The position numbers were made by a program, and so were the translations under genes. This document shows positions 25,513 to 34,915 of a stretch of 64,000 nucleotides of DNA, piece after piece. The stretch is from positions 1 through 64,000 of the forward strand of contig JAYFOM010000016.1 in NCBI GenBank assembly GCA_034932685.1, in the 5' to 3' direction. Positions within the stretch are counted from its first letter, which is position 1. Each line of letters starts with the position of its first letter. The notes under the pieces were generated by a model that searched no databases, was not told the DNA's origin, and saw only the letters and a list, made by a program, of their open reading frames with translations. The DNA comes from JAQUCI01 sp034932685 (lineage in GTDB: Bacteria; Bacillota_I; Bacilli_A; Erysipelotrichales; Erysipelotrichaceae).

Positions 25513-25919
25513 TTTACTACCCTTTCTGTAATGTAAGTATTAATAATCTTAGCACAACTAGCAACTAAATCGTTACATGATCTTATCTCAGAGTTAGTCG
25601 CAAGCAAAGAGTGACAATCCATATAACCATTTTCATCTATGAACTTATCAGTGCAAAGCGCTACTTCACTTGCTGAGAAATCTTTTGTTAATCCCATTTG
25701 AGATAGATCACCAGCATTAATAGCACTGATAACAATACCCATTGCATTAACAGCCCCACAAATATGCTCTTTCTTACCAAATCCTCTGCCAAGACCATCA
25801 CCAAGTTTATAGGCTGTTTCAGGATCTACATGTAGATATTCATGAAAAGCAACTAATATGGCTTGGGCACAATTACACTTTTGTTTATGCAAACTTCTAG
25901 CTTGTTCTATGTTATTCAT
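25509..25919 (-). CDS. C_GCAxxG_C_C family protein
   Basis: This 136-residue protein carries the named family pattern: CNCAQAIL near residue 15, GLGRGFGKKEHICGAVNAMGIV near 43-64, and later Cys residues CTDKF, DCHSL, RSCNDLVASCA. It is probably a redox-active or metal-binding protein; the exact function of the family is not established. It is transcribed with the cyclophilin gene downstream, sharing a 4-base overlap. Confidence 0.9.
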   Translation of the reverse strand: MNNIEQARSLHKQKCNCAQAILVAFHEYLHVDPETAYKLGDGLGRGFGKKEHICGAVNAMGIVISAINAGDLSQMGLTKDFSASEVALCTDKFIDENGYMDCHSLLATNSEIRSCNDLVASCAKIINTYITERVVK

Positions 25920-26019
25920 AATTACCTCTTCTTACTTTTTAATGATATAACATTTTTCTTTAAACAACAAAAAATATTTACTTAAGTGATATAATAAAAC
26001 TAGAAATGAGGGGATACAC

Positions 26020-26727
26020 ATGTATAATAATATGATTTTTTCCGTTACTAGAGATCTTGTTGATAAAATAAGTCAAACCCAAGAAGATAACATCAAGAAA
26101 GCTGCTTCATTAATCGTAGATTCGATTAAAAGAGGTGGTATTATTCAGGCTTTCGGTTCTGGCCATTCAATTGCTGGAGCAATGGAACTTTATCATCGCT
26201 ATGGTGGTTTAGCACCGGTTAAAAAACTTGCTGAGCCATCAGGTGGAACATATGAAAGAATGGAAGGTATTGGGTCGTTATTTCTAAAAGATACTGAAAT
26301 ATTACCTGAAGATGTAGTTTTTGTGGTATCTCATTCTGGTAAGAATGCTTTACCATGTGAAGTAGCATTAGTAGCTAAAGAAAGAGGAGCTAAGGTAATT
26401 GCTGTTACTTCTATCAAAGCAAGTAGTGAACTTCCAACTGGTCATTCATGTGGTTTGCATCTATATGAGATTGCAGATGTTGTATTAGATACGCAAGTTG
26501 ATCCAGGTGATGCTATGTCAAGTGTTGAAGGTTTAGATAGTAAGATCTGTGGCATGTCATCAATAGCTACAGGAATTATATTACAAGCAACGGTTTATGA
26601 AGCAGTAGATATGATGGTAAAACAAGGGATAAAACCACCAATCAGATTTGTACAGTCAAAGGATACAAATCCTAATACCTTAATGGATATCGAAAAAGCT
26701 TACAGCCATCGTTTATTTAGAAAATAG
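26020..26727 (+). CDS. SIS-domain phosphosugar-binding protein (UPF0309-like)
   Basis: This 235-residue cytoplasmic protein has one SIS fold: IQAFGSGHSIAGAMELYHRYGG near residues 46-66, then DVVFVVSHSGKNALPCEVALVAKERGAKVIAVTS near 106-138. The SHSGKN loop binds the phosphate of a sugar phosphate. It resembles UPF0309 and MurQ-type isomerase/etherase proteins, but no catalytic assignment is safe. A TATAAT at 25990-25995 is a likely -10, and GAGGGG precedes the ATG. Confidence 0.85.
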   Translation: MYNNMIFSVTRDLVDKISQTQEDNIKKAASLIVDSIKRGGIIQAFGSGHSIAGAMELYHRYGGLAPVKKLAEPSGGTYERMEGIGSLFLKDTEILPEDVVFVVSHSGKNALPCEVALVAKERGAKVIAVTSIKASSELPTGHSCGLHLYEIADVVLDTQVDPGDAMSSVEGLDSKICGMSSIATGIILQATVYEAVDMMVKQGIKPPIRFVQSKDTNPNTLMDIEKAYSHRLFRK

Positions 26728-26730
26728 AAT

Positions 26731-26762
26731 AAAAGCAGATTCATAGCGAATCTGCTTTTTTA
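26731..26762. terminator. Bidirectional terminator between the SIS gene and the GT2 gene
   Basis: AAAAGCAGATTC (26731-26742) / GAATCTGCTTTT (26748-26759) is followed by more T residues, between convergent genes. Confidence 0.88.
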
Positions 26763-27995
26763 TACTTTGATATCTTGCTGTTTTACCTTTAGTTTATTAA
26801 TTGATTGAGTGTGTTTTATTTCATGCCATAGAGTTGTTTTCTTGAATAAGCATTGAAAGTTTATTAAGGTCCATGACATTACAAACAACCAAAATGTCAT
26901 TACTCCCTTTATCGCTTTTCTATTTAGTTTGTGCTCAGATATCAAGATGACTAACGCAAGGATAACAGTTGTGATATATGATGCAATAATTGGAAATAGG
27001 TATAGCAAAACATTCGTCTCTTTATTTAAAAAGACTAGCAAGACAGTAAGTAATAATTGAACAATTGAAGCTAATTGAATGATAGGCGCAAACAATGATA
27101 CAAAACCATCAACAAACTGAGCGAAATTACTATGATTGATACGCTGCAATAATTTCTTATGATAAAGCGATAACAACTGTAATGCACCGCTACTCCATCT
27201 TCTTCTTTGGGTCATTGATTGTTGTAGGGTCAATGGCTGTTCATCATAAGTTATCGCATTTGGTACCCATGCAATCTTTTCATCATTGATCATACATAAA
27301 AGACAATATTCAGTATCTTCTGATAATGTGGTTGTACGCCAACCACTACTGCGCTTTAAAGTTGCGGTTGATACCATAAAACCAGTACCATTAATATAAG
27401 CAGATAATCCAGCATTGAATTTAGCTTGGTTGATAAAACGATTCATTAATGAGAAATAGATATCGTAACAAGCTGTGATCCAACTATCATATGGATTTTT
27501 AGCTGCGCGATAGCCCTGCGCAATTCTTATGCCACTTAAATAAGCACTATTCATTTCATTAAGGAAGTTTTTATCAACAATATTATCAGCATCGAAAACA
27601 CAAAAAGCATCATAATCATATTGCAATGACATTAATTGATTAAATGTATGTCTTAATACTTCACCTTTTGAACTAACTGGATATTGACAATCAAGAACTA
27701 TGGCACCCGCAGCTTTAGCTTTTTCAGCGGTTTGATCACAACAATTGTTGGGCACAACATAGATATCATATAGATGCTTAGGATAATCAAGCTTTTTCAA
27801 ACTCATTACAACATCAGTTATAACAGTTTCTTCATTTCGAGCCGCAATCACAATACCAAATTTAGTTTTTGCGTGATGAGCATCATAAGGGGTTCTTCTT
27901 TTTATTGAATAGAAAGCAAACACAATATAGTAAAAACTATATATCGTTAAGATAAATCCAAGTAAAGATAGTATAAATCGTAGTATGTCAATCAT
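26760..27995 (-). CDS. Membrane glycosyltransferase family 2, processive synthase-like
   Basis: This 411-residue protein has an N-terminal membrane helix, a cytoplasmic GT-A domain and three to four C-terminal helices. Catalytic features of processive GT2 synthases (cellulose, hyaluronan, PNAG type) are present: FGIVIAARNEETVI, the DxD-like FDADNIVDKNF, the base region TTLSEDTEYCLL, and QRRRWSSG. It likely polymerises or transfers a sugar at the membrane. It is monocistronic, ends at the shared terminator, and is divergent from the two-component system. Confidence 0.88.
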   Translation of the reverse strand: MIDILRFILSLLGFILTIYSFYYIVFAFYSIKRRTPYDAHHAKTKFGIVIAARNEETVITDVVMSLKKLDYPKHLYDIYVVPNNCCDQTAEKAKAAGAIVLDCQYPVSSKGEVLRHTFNQLMSLQYDYDAFCVFDADNIVDKNFLNEMNSAYLSGIRIAQGYRAAKNPYDSWITACYDIYFSLMNRFINQAKFNAGLSAYINGTGFMVSTATLKRSSGWRTTTLSEDTEYCLLCMINDEKIAWVPNAITYDEQPLTLQQSMTQRRRWSSGALQLLSLYHKKLLQRINHSNFAQFVDGFVSLFAPIIQLASIVQLLLTVLLVFLNKETNVLLYLFPIIASYITTVILALVILISEHKLNRKAIKGVMTFWLFVMSWTLINFQCLFKKTTLWHEIKHTQSINKLKVKQQDIKV

Positions 27996-28064
27996 GTTAG
28001 ACTCCTTATCTGTTTGTCACAATTCATCATAATGACTAATAATTAATACCATGCTAATATGTTA

Positions 28065-28103
28065 TTAAGATTTTATTAACTTAAGTCCTTAAATAAATCT
28101 TAA
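28065..28103. promoter_or_regulatory. Inverted repeat between the GT2 gene and the two-component operon
   Basis: TTAAGATTT (28065-28073) and AAATCTTAA (28095-28103) are perfect inverted copies 21 bases apart, with a further TTAACTTAAG palindrome-like core between. Located in the divergent promoter region, it could be an operator for the response regulator encoded next door. This function is inferred only. Confidence 0.35.
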
Positions 28104-28163
28104 AAGTTTAGCCACTGTGTTTTTAATAATTGTAATGATAAGATAAAAACGGAGGTTTAAAGT

Positions 28164-28859
28164 ATGTACAATATATTAGTTTGTGATGATGATCGTGATA
28201 TCGTAGCTGCTTTAAAAATATATCTATCGGCAGAAGGATATAAGATATATGAAGCATTTAATGGTGATGAGGCCTTATCAATAATAAAAAACAACGACAT
28301 TCAACTAATCTTGTTAGATATCATGATGCCAGTGCTTGATGGTATTAAAACAACAAGTATTATTCGTGAAACATATAATATACCGATAATCCTGTTAACC
28401 GCGAAAAGTGAAGATAGCGACAAAGTATTGGGGTTAAATATTGGTGCAGACGATTATATAAGTAAACCGTTTAATCCTATTGAAGTAATAGCTAGAGTGA
28501 AATCGCAACTAAGAAGATATACTAATCTTGGTGGTCAAATAAAAACAGCGAATAAACTGGTTATCGGTGGTATTGAGCTTGATGATGAAACTAAAACAGT
28601 AACTGTCGATGGTGTGGTTGTCGCATTAACCCCTTTGGAATATAACATCCTACATTTATTGATGAAAAGTCCTGGTAGGGTATATTCAGGCACTCAAATA
28701 TATGAACAAATTTGGAATGATCCAGCATTTGGTTCAAATGCGACAGTTGCGGTTCATATACGCCATTTACGCGAAAAAATTGAAATTGATCCAGCTAATC
28801 CACGTTATCTAAAAGTAGTATGGGGTTTGGGTTATAAATTTGAAAAGAGTGAGATTTAA
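28164..28859 (+). CDS. OmpR/PhoB-family response regulator
   Basis: This 231-residue protein has a receiver domain with acidic pocket CDDD, phosphoacceptor D52 in LILLDIMMPVLDG, the switch Thr in ILLTAKSE and Lys in DYISKPFNP. It ends in a winged-helix DNA-binding domain with LTPLEYNILHLLM and VHIRHLREKIE ... VVWGLGYKFE. It resembles VanR-type regulators. CGGAGG precedes the ATG, and the kinase gene starts at its last base. Confidence 0.94.
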   Translation: MYNILVCDDDRDIVAALKIYLSAEGYKIYEAFNGDEALSIIKNNDIQLILLDIMMPVLDGIKTTSIIRETYNIPIILLTAKSEDSDKVLGLNIGADDYISKPFNPIEVIARVKSQLRRYTNLGGQIKTANKLVIGGIELDDETKTVTVDGVVVALTPLEYNILHLLMKSPGRVYSGTQIYEQIWNDPAFGSNATVAVHIRHLREKIEIDPANPRYLKVVWGLGYKFEKSEI

Positions 28860-30697
28860 TGAAGAAGTCAAGTAAATTGATGAAAAGAAAGATAATCTTT
28901 ATTTTTATCTTAGCTTTTTTATTTTCATTATTTTTGTTGACTACAATATTTGCGACTAATGCTTATCAAGATGGTTTTTACGACAATGATAGCTTTGAAA
29001 AAACTACCCTGTGTGGCCAGATAATGAATGATTATTATCGGGAGCTTTCAAGTAATATTAGTGACTATTATAAAAACAATCCAAATGGTAAAATAACACA
29101 AGATGATATATCATCGTATCTTATGCCTTACGAATCAGAAAAAAGCAACTTTCTGTTTTTAGTTTATGATGAAAACCAAAAGTTACTTATTCAAAACACA
29201 GCAGAATTGACAATGATCAATCATGTCACTAAAAGGATTAATATCGCTGAAGGTAAGAATTTCACTATCAGTTACAGTTTAGCTGAGCAAATAACCGGAA
29301 ATGATCGATTAGCGCAAGCACATATATATTTCATCAATTACTATCCGTTACGCTGGCTTGTTTTGACAAGCGGAATCGTTAGTTTTTTTATAAGTTTAGC
29401 AAGTTTTATCTACTTGCTATGCTTAGCTGGTCATGAAGATGATACCGACGAGATTAAAGTAAGGTTGGCAGACAAAGTGCCGCTAGAGCTGTTCTTTGGT
29501 TTTGTTGTTTTAGCGACAATCATTATCATGCAATACGGAGCAAGCATCATTTACTATTTTGAGTTGTGGGAGTTTTTGCTTTACTTCTATCCAGTACTAC
29601 TTATTTATGGTTTTATACTCTTAGCGTTTTGTATGTCAATTGCAACAAGGTATAAAGCACATAAATTATTCAGGTATACTGTTGTCTATTGGTTTTTTAA
29701 TCTTACATATCAGTTCTTCGCTAATATTAAGTTATTAAATCAAGCATTGATAATGTTTGGAATATATGGGTTTTTTATCGTATTCTTTCCTGATATGTGG
29801 ATTCTTACAACTTTCATTTTCGTCATATATATGTTTTATGTAATCGTAAGATCGATAATCCAACTTGAGCGATTATTTGTAGGTGGTAAAAAACTAGCCG
29901 AAGGCGATTTCAATTATAAAATTGATACTAGATTTATGAAATGGAAGTTTAAACAACATGCTTTAGATTTAAATCATATCAGAGTGGGTATGAGCAAAGC
30001 TGTAGAAAATCAAATGCGAAGTGAAAGACTTAAAACGGAGCTTATAACTAACGTTTCACACGATCTTAAGACACCATTAACATCCATTATCAACTACGTA
30101 GATTTACTTAAGAAAGAAGATTTAAACAATCCTGTTGCCTTAGAATATTTAGATGTATTAGATCGGCAATCAAAGAAACTAAAAAAACTAACAGAAGATC
30201 TTGTGGAAGCTTCAAAAGCTGCGACAGGAAATATTCAAGTGAATTTTGAGCGTATTGATATTGTTGAATTTATGGATCAAGCAGCTGGAGAGTATAGTGA
30301 GACTTTCCAACAAAAAGGATTGAATACGGTAATAAACGCTCATGAGAAACCGCTTTTTGTTTCTGCTGATGGTGAGTTATTATGGCGTGTGTTTGATAAT
30401 CTGTTTACTAACATAAGTAAATATGCGCAAGAAAATACACGTATCTATATTGATATAAAAAGAAACGATCAAACTGCAATTGTAGCACTTAAAAACGTTT
30501 CGTGTGATCCTTTAAATATTACAGCTGATGAACTGCTTGAGCGTTTTGTCAGAGGCGATGTTTCAAGAACAACAGATGGCAGTGGATTAGGCTTGTCGAT
30601 AACCAAGAGTTTACTTGAACTACAGAAGGCAAAATTTAATCTTGAGATAGATGGTGATTTATTTAAATCTGAAATAATATTTGATCTGATTCCTTAA
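28859..30697 (+). CDS. Sensor histidine kinase (VanS-like core, large membrane sensor region)
   Basis: This 612-residue kinase is paired with the regulator upstream (one-base overlap). Residues ~10-30 form the first membrane helix, then a ~140-residue extracytoplasmic part and a second helix near 160-185. Unusually, five or six further helices follow to ~340. HisKA starts with TNVSHDLKTPLTSIINYVDLL, with phosphoacceptor H401. The ATPase domain shows DNLFTNISKYA (N box) and GSGLGLSITKSLLEL (G2 box). The multi-helix block before a HAMP-like linker suggests a membrane or envelope signal. Confidence 0.92.
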   Translation: MKKSSKLMKRKIIFIFILAFLFSLFLLTTIFATNAYQDGFYDNDSFEKTTLCGQIMNDYYRELSSNISDYYKNNPNGKITQDDISSYLMPYESEKSNFLFLVYDENQKLLIQNTAELTMINHVTKRINIAEGKNFTISYSLAEQITGNDRLAQAHIYFINYYPLRWLVLTSGIVSFFISLASFIYLLCLAGHEDDTDEIKVRLADKVPLELFFGFVVLATIIIMQYGASIIYYFELWEFLLYFYPVLLIYGFILLAFCMSIATRYKAHKLFRYTVVYWFFNLTYQFFANIKLLNQALIMFGIYGFFIVFFPDMWILTTFIFVIYMFYVIVRSIIQLERLFVGGKKLAEGDFNYKIDTRFMKWKFKQHALDLNHIRVGMSKAVENQMRSERLKTELITNVSHDLKTPLTSIINYVDLLKKEDLNNPVALEYLDVLDRQSKKLKKLTEDLVEASKAATGNIQVNFERIDIVEFMDQAAGEYSETFQQKGLNTVINAHEKPLFVSADGELLWRVFDNLFTNISKYAQENTRIYIDIKRNDQTAIVALKNVSCDPLNITADELLERFVRGDVSRTTDGSGLGLSITKSLLELQKAKFNLEIDGDLFKSEIIFDLIP

Positions 30698-30759
30698 AGT
30701 ATCTGTTTTGATTTGCACATTGTCTGTATGTTAAAATAACCTTAAGATGAGGTGATTGA

Positions 30760-31305
30760 ATGAATATAATGGTTATTAGTGATATTCATGGCTCAGCAGT
30801 TTATACAGAAAAACTGATTAATTGTATTAAAAAAGAAGAACCTGATCAAATTTTAGTTCTTGGTGATGTGCTTTATCATGGTCCACGCAATCCTTTACCT
30901 GAGGGTTATGATCCGATGAAAGTTGTTGAGCTATTACAAGAGTACAGCGATATTATGATAGGCGTTAAGGGAAATTGCGATGCCCAAATCGACTTGGATC
31001 TGATGGGGTATCAAGATAGAGATCATATAAAGTTGAATATTGATGATAAGGAAATATTTATGACTCATGGGCATATTTATAGTCCTGATGAGCATCCTGT
31101 TTTAACAAACGAAACGATTTTTATATCAGGACATACCCATTTGTTGATAGCTGAAAAAAGAGCAGGGATATATTACTTAAATCCCGGCTCAATATCATTA
31201 CCAAAGGGAGGTAATCCGCATTCATATGGTATCATTAGTTCTAATGAGCTAATTATCAAGGATCTTGATGGTAATATCATTAAATCATGTTTGATCAAAA
31301 GATAA
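30760..31305 (+). CDS. yfcE: YfcE-family metallophosphodiesterase
   Basis: This 181-residue calcineurin-like phosphodiesterase has metal ligands MVISDIHGS, LGDVLYHGPRN, GVKGNCDAQID, MTHGHIY and SGHTHLL. E. coli YfcE hydrolyses simple phosphodiesters in vitro; the physiological substrate is not known. The GPRNPLPEGYDP segment is typical of YfcE. GAGGTGA precedes the ATG, and its stop codon lies inside a terminator stem. Confidence 0.92.
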   Translation: MNIMVISDIHGSAVYTEKLINCIKKEEPDQILVLGDVLYHGPRNPLPEGYDPMKVVELLQEYSDIMIGVKGNCDAQIDLDLMGYQDRDHIKLNIDDKEIFMTHGHIYSPDEHPVLTNETIFISGHTHLLIAEKRAGIYYLNPGSISLPKGGNPHSYGIISSNELIIKDLDGNIIKSCLIKR

Positions 31306-31323
31306 CGAAAGTTATCTTTTTTT
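31297..31323 (+). terminator. Rho-independent terminator after yfcE
   Basis: AAAAGATAAC (31297-31306) / GTTATCTTTT (31311-31320) with a GAAA tetraloop and T run overlaps the yfcE stop codon. Confidence 0.88.
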
Positions 31324-31391
31324 AGGAAGATTTTGATACTAGCACAATTATGTATTGATGTATTTGTGAATTACCTTGTTGAAAGGATGAT

Positions 31392-32171
31392 ATGATCAAT
31401 AAACTTAACAGTTTTAAAGAGTATTTAAGAACCCATCTAAGTGTGTTTGTTATTTTCGTTGCTATTGTGATTGCGCTTGTTAATTATCTTATTTATCCAA
31501 CATTTTTAAATAAGAAACTTAATCTAGTTGAAGTACCTATCGTTAAGCAACAGCTAAAACCCAATACCAAAATTGAAGCTAAACACATTAGTTCAACTTG
31601 GGTGGCTCTTGATACGATTCCAAGTACAATCATTACAGATTTAAATGAAGTTATCGGTTTGTATACAAAAGATCAAATGTCTCTTGTTATTGGTAGTTTT
31701 TTCTATAAGGAAATGTTGGTTAATGATCAAAAAATGATATCTAATGGATATCATGATCTAAAAGAAGGGCAATATGTTTATATGTTAGTATTAGCTAAAA
31801 ACAATGGTATGAAGGAGAAGGTGAGAAAAGGACAGTATGTTGATCTTTACTTCAAAGCTAAAGATCGTGTCAATGATGATGAACTACTGATTGGAAAACT
31901 ATATGAACACGTTTTAGTGCTTGATACCTTCATCAATCAAAACAGTATTGAAGATCATTGGATGTTAGCACTTGATGAAGAAGATGTGAAATTTCTAATA
32001 GCTGCAGAATCGCTTGGGGAAATTTATCCGATGATAAGTAATAATAGTTATAATGATGATCACTTAATTGAAACAGATAGTGAAATGCAAGCCATCAAGC
32101 AGTACATCAATAGCAAGATTTATCAATTAGGAATTGATAATGATCAAATTGAAATGCAGGTCCAATATTGA
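31392..32171 (+). CDS. CpaB/RcpC-like SAF-domain protein of the Tad locus
   Basis: This 259-residue protein is anchored by an N-terminal helix (about 17-37). Residues ~45-110 fit the CpaB/RcpC SAF module, with VPIVKQQLKPNTKIEAKHIS and VIGLYTKDQMSLVIGSFFYKEML. A second beta domain follows, containing GQYVYMLVLAKNNGMK and RKGQYVDLYFKAK. In Tad pili, CpaB stabilises the assembly complex outside the membrane. It is the first gene of the operon and overlaps tadA by 4 bases. GAAAGGATGAT precedes the ATG. Confidence 0.82.
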   Translation: MINKLNSFKEYLRTHLSVFVIFVAIVIALVNYLIYPTFLNKKLNLVEVPIVKQQLKPNTKIEAKHISSTWVALDTIPSTIITDLNEVIGLYTKDQMSLVIGSFFYKEMLVNDQKMISNGYHDLKEGQYVYMLVLAKNNGMKEKVRKGQYVDLYFKAKDRVNDDELLIGKLYEHVLVLDTFINQNSIEDHWMLALDEEDVKFLIAAESLGEIYPMISNNSYNDDHLIETDSEMQAIKQYINSKIYQLGIDNDQIEMQVQY

Positions 32172-33247
32172 CTTATGATGAACTAGCATTTGGTAAAATA
32201 CTATCTGATTTACTATATAGTGATAGCATAACCGATATCATGATCTGGTCAAACGAAATATGGGTCACTGATATAAATAAAGGGCATTATCAATTACTTG
32301 AAGCTACAAAAGATGACATTGATGAATTACAATCGTTACTTAAGATTATTCCGCGTCAGTTAGCGATTAGAATGAATAAAGCATACAATGAAGCTAGTCC
32401 GATCATTGATGCTGAGATTGCATATGAACAGCTTGGACAACTTAGATTCAATGTCATTCACGAATCATTAACACATGATGATCTACCAGCTATCGCTATC
32501 CGTAAAAGTTTGTATAACTTAAGAATGAATGAAGCTAGTATTATTGCTGATAACTATGCCGATAAGGATTTTAGTTCTTTAATGCAGGCATTAGTTGATG
32601 CTGGTTGTAACATAATGATCTGTGGTGAAACAGGAAGTGGGAAGACGGAGTTGTTGCGCTATATCGCTCAATGGATTAGAGATAATGAAGCGATAATTAC
32701 AATGGAAGATACCCTTGAAGTTTATTTGAAACGGTTGTATCCCCAAAAGAATGTGTTGGCTTTGAAAACCTCACGTAAGTATGATTTTAATGCTCTTTTA
32801 AAAGCTTGTTTAAGACAAAATCCTGATTGGATTTGTGTTAGTGAAACAAGAGGGAAAGAAGTCTTGCAACTAAATGATGCCGTTAGCACGGGACATCGAT
32901 TACTTTCTACATTACATACTGATTCAGCCCAAAACATTCCATATCGAATGCTAAACATGGGACAATTAAATGAAGCGGATGCAGAGCGAGTTTTTAGACA
33001 AATACATCACAATATTAACATTGGCATCCATATATGTTATTTTAACGATACTGTATCAAAACGGTACATTAATGAAGTATGTGAGTTTTATCTTGATAGC
33101 TTAGGAAAACCGGTAAGTCATTTAATATATCAGTATGATCATATATCAACTCTTTATCATAAAGAGAAGATTATCAGTTCAATAATTAAAGGCAAACTTA
33201 ATCAGAAACAAACAGATATTTCAAAGATCAAAGGAATATTTATATGA
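32168..33247 (+). CDS. tadA: TadA/CpaF-type secretion ATPase
   Basis: This 359-residue hexameric ATPase powers Tad pilus assembly or secretion in the cytoplasm. It shows Walker A CGETGSGKTELLRYIA near residue 152, an Asp box ITMEDTLEVYL, Walker B-like RQNPDWICVSETRGKEVLQL and the His box GHRLLSTLHTDSA. It is a little shorter than usual for the N-terminal domain. The start is a TTG overlapping the stop of the cpaB-like gene; no in-frame ATG nearby fits better. Confidence 0.92.
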   Translation: MTYDELAFGKILSDLLYSDSITDIMIWSNEIWVTDINKGHYQLLEATKDDIDELQSLLKIIPRQLAIRMNKAYNEASPIIDAEIAYEQLGQLRFNVIHESLTHDDLPAIAIRKSLYNLRMNEASIIADNYADKDFSSLMQALVDAGCNIMICGETGSGKTELLRYIAQWIRDNEAIITMEDTLEVYLKRLYPQKNVLALKTSRKYDFNALLKACLRQNPDWICVSETRGKEVLQLNDAVSTGHRLLSTLHTDSAQNIPYRMLNMGQLNEADAERVFRQIHHNINIGIHICYFNDTVSKRYINEVCEFYLDSLGKPVSHLIYQYDHISTLYHKEKIISSIIKGKLNQKQTDISKIKGIFI

Positions 33248-34095
33248 GATCGATAAATGATATTATTACCATCATCACTTTTATAATGGTAGTTATCTTT
33301 GGATTATGGTTTTTAAGGGTAGAGCTAAGAATAAAAAGTAAGGCTAGTAATAATTTAGTAAAAAGACTAAAACAAAGAAAAATTAACATGAGAAAGATCT
33401 TACCAGCAATTATCATTGCTTGTGGTTTTGCCTTACTAGTTGATTCACTGGTAAATCATGTTTATATTAGTTTATCGTTTTATTTGTTGTTTTTAGTCTT
33501 GATACCATATCTTTATTACGCTGACTTAAAGCGCAAGAGTAATGAAGAGTTGTTTCGTAATGTCATTCTTTATTCACACAATATGGGAATGTTACTTAAT
33601 GAATCACGCAATGTTTATTATGCCTTGACAACTGTACAAAATGACTTATCTGAACCATTGAGAAGTGATGTGCTTATAGTGATTGAAGCATTATCTAATC
33701 CAAAAAATGAAGCTGAGATCATACTTAAGGTTTTCGAGACAAAACATCCGTATTCTATCATCAAACATCTTAACGTCATTATATTGCACATGCATTATGA
33801 AAACGACCATATTGCCAAAGCAATCCTTGATACCTTCTACAATGACATAAAAGAATTGAATAAGGAATTTGGTGAAAATATGATCAAAAGAAAAACACTG
33901 CGTTTACAATACATCATGATTTCCTTTGGTAGTTTAGCGGCGTATTGGTTTATGTATTTGCAATTATCAAATGTATTTAAAAATCATGCAAGTATCAATG
34001 GGCTAAACACTGCTAATGCGATATATCTTTTGATCACTATCATGGTGATGTTACTAGTGGATAATTACTTTAATACTCATATCACAAGGGAGTAG
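33244..34095 (+). CDS. TadB-like inner membrane platform protein
   Basis: This 283-residue protein has N-terminal helices (about 5-25, 50-68 and 75-93), a cytoplasmic helical domain with NVILYSHNMGMLLNESRNVYYALT (the T2SSF pattern) and two C-terminal helices. Length, topology and position directly after tadA (4-base overlap) match TadB. Sequence similarity to named TadB proteins cannot be judged by eye beyond the layout. Confidence 0.75.
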   Translation: MRSINDIITIITFIMVVIFGLWFLRVELRIKSKASNNLVKRLKQRKINMRKILPAIIIACGFALLVDSLVNHVYISLSFYLLFLVLIPYLYYADLKRKSNEELFRNVILYSHNMGMLLNESRNVYYALTTVQNDLSEPLRSDVLIVIEALSNPKNEAEIILKVFETKHPYSIIKHLNVIILHMHYENDHIAKAILDTFYNDIKELNKEFGENMIKRKTLRLQYIMISFGSLAAYWFMYLQLSNVFKNHASINGLNTANAIYLLITIMVMLLVDNYFNTHITRE

Positions 34096-34101
34096 ATAAT
34101 A

Positions 34102-34896
34102 ATGGTAAACGGAATCAATCAGATATTAATACTGTTAATCATACCAATATTACTATTTATCTTAATGTTGGGTGATAAAAATATCTTTAATAATGTAATG
34201 AAGAATATTGGTAAGTTGATCACAAAAATCTTTCATGTATTAATCGAAGATGATCTAAATGATTTACTAATAGAAACTACAATAAAAATTGATTTGATGT
34301 CGTTTCAGTATTTAAGAATTATTACGATGATTTTGACAATTATCATAATGACCATTATTAAAAAGCGAATTGATACATTAACGATAGTTATGATGCTTAT
34401 AATATATAAATCATTCTATGGTTATTTACATCTAAAAGTTTATAAAAAATACAAAACGATAAAAGAACAGTTGCCTTACTTCATGAAATGCATCATATAT
34501 CTGTGCTATGTCTATCCGATACCAAACGCTTTAAATAAAGCTGTTGATTTGGTTGATGACATTTATAAAAATGATCTAAATTCAATGGTAAAGACATTGG
34601 ATGAAAACCCAAACAGTTTTCATCCATATCAGAAGTTAAATGAAGATCTTCGTAAACCTAATCCTAATTTATTAATGTATCTTAGGATCATTTATCGCTT
34701 AGCACAAAGCGGAGGTATTGAAAATGATGGCTTATTAAGTAACATTAATCAAAATGTTTCTGATGAACTAAATATAATTAGGAAAAAGAAAAACAAAACC
34801 ATTAATGATACGATCCAATATTTAGGATTAATACCGGTTTTGATGGTAACTGTTATGTTGGGGTATCTATTAATTATTGTAAGTCAAACATTATAG
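34102..34896 (+). CDS. TadC-like inner membrane platform protein
   Basis: This 264-residue protein shows the companion layout: N-terminal helix, two helices near residues 70-105, a T2SSF-like cytoplasmic domain with QLPYFMKCIIYLCYVYPIPNAL and YRLAQSGGIENDGLLSNI, and a C-terminal helix. It follows the TadB-like gene with GGGAG 11 bases before the ATG. Together they would form the membrane platform driven by TadA. Confidence 0.74.
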   Translation: MVNGINQILILLIIPILLFILMLGDKNIFNNVMKNIGKLITKIFHVLIEDDLNDLLIETTIKIDLMSFQYLRIITMILTIIIMTIIKKRIDTLTIVMMLIIYKSFYGYLHLKVYKKYKTIKEQLPYFMKCIIYLCYVYPIPNALNKAVDLVDDIYKNDLNSMVKTLDENPNSFHPYQKLNEDLRKPNPNLLMYLRIIYRLAQSGGIENDGLLSNINQNVSDELNIIRKKKNKTINDTIQYLGLIPVLMVTVMLGYLLIIVSQTL

Positions 34897-34915
34897 AAAG
34901 AAAGAGGGAAATTTA

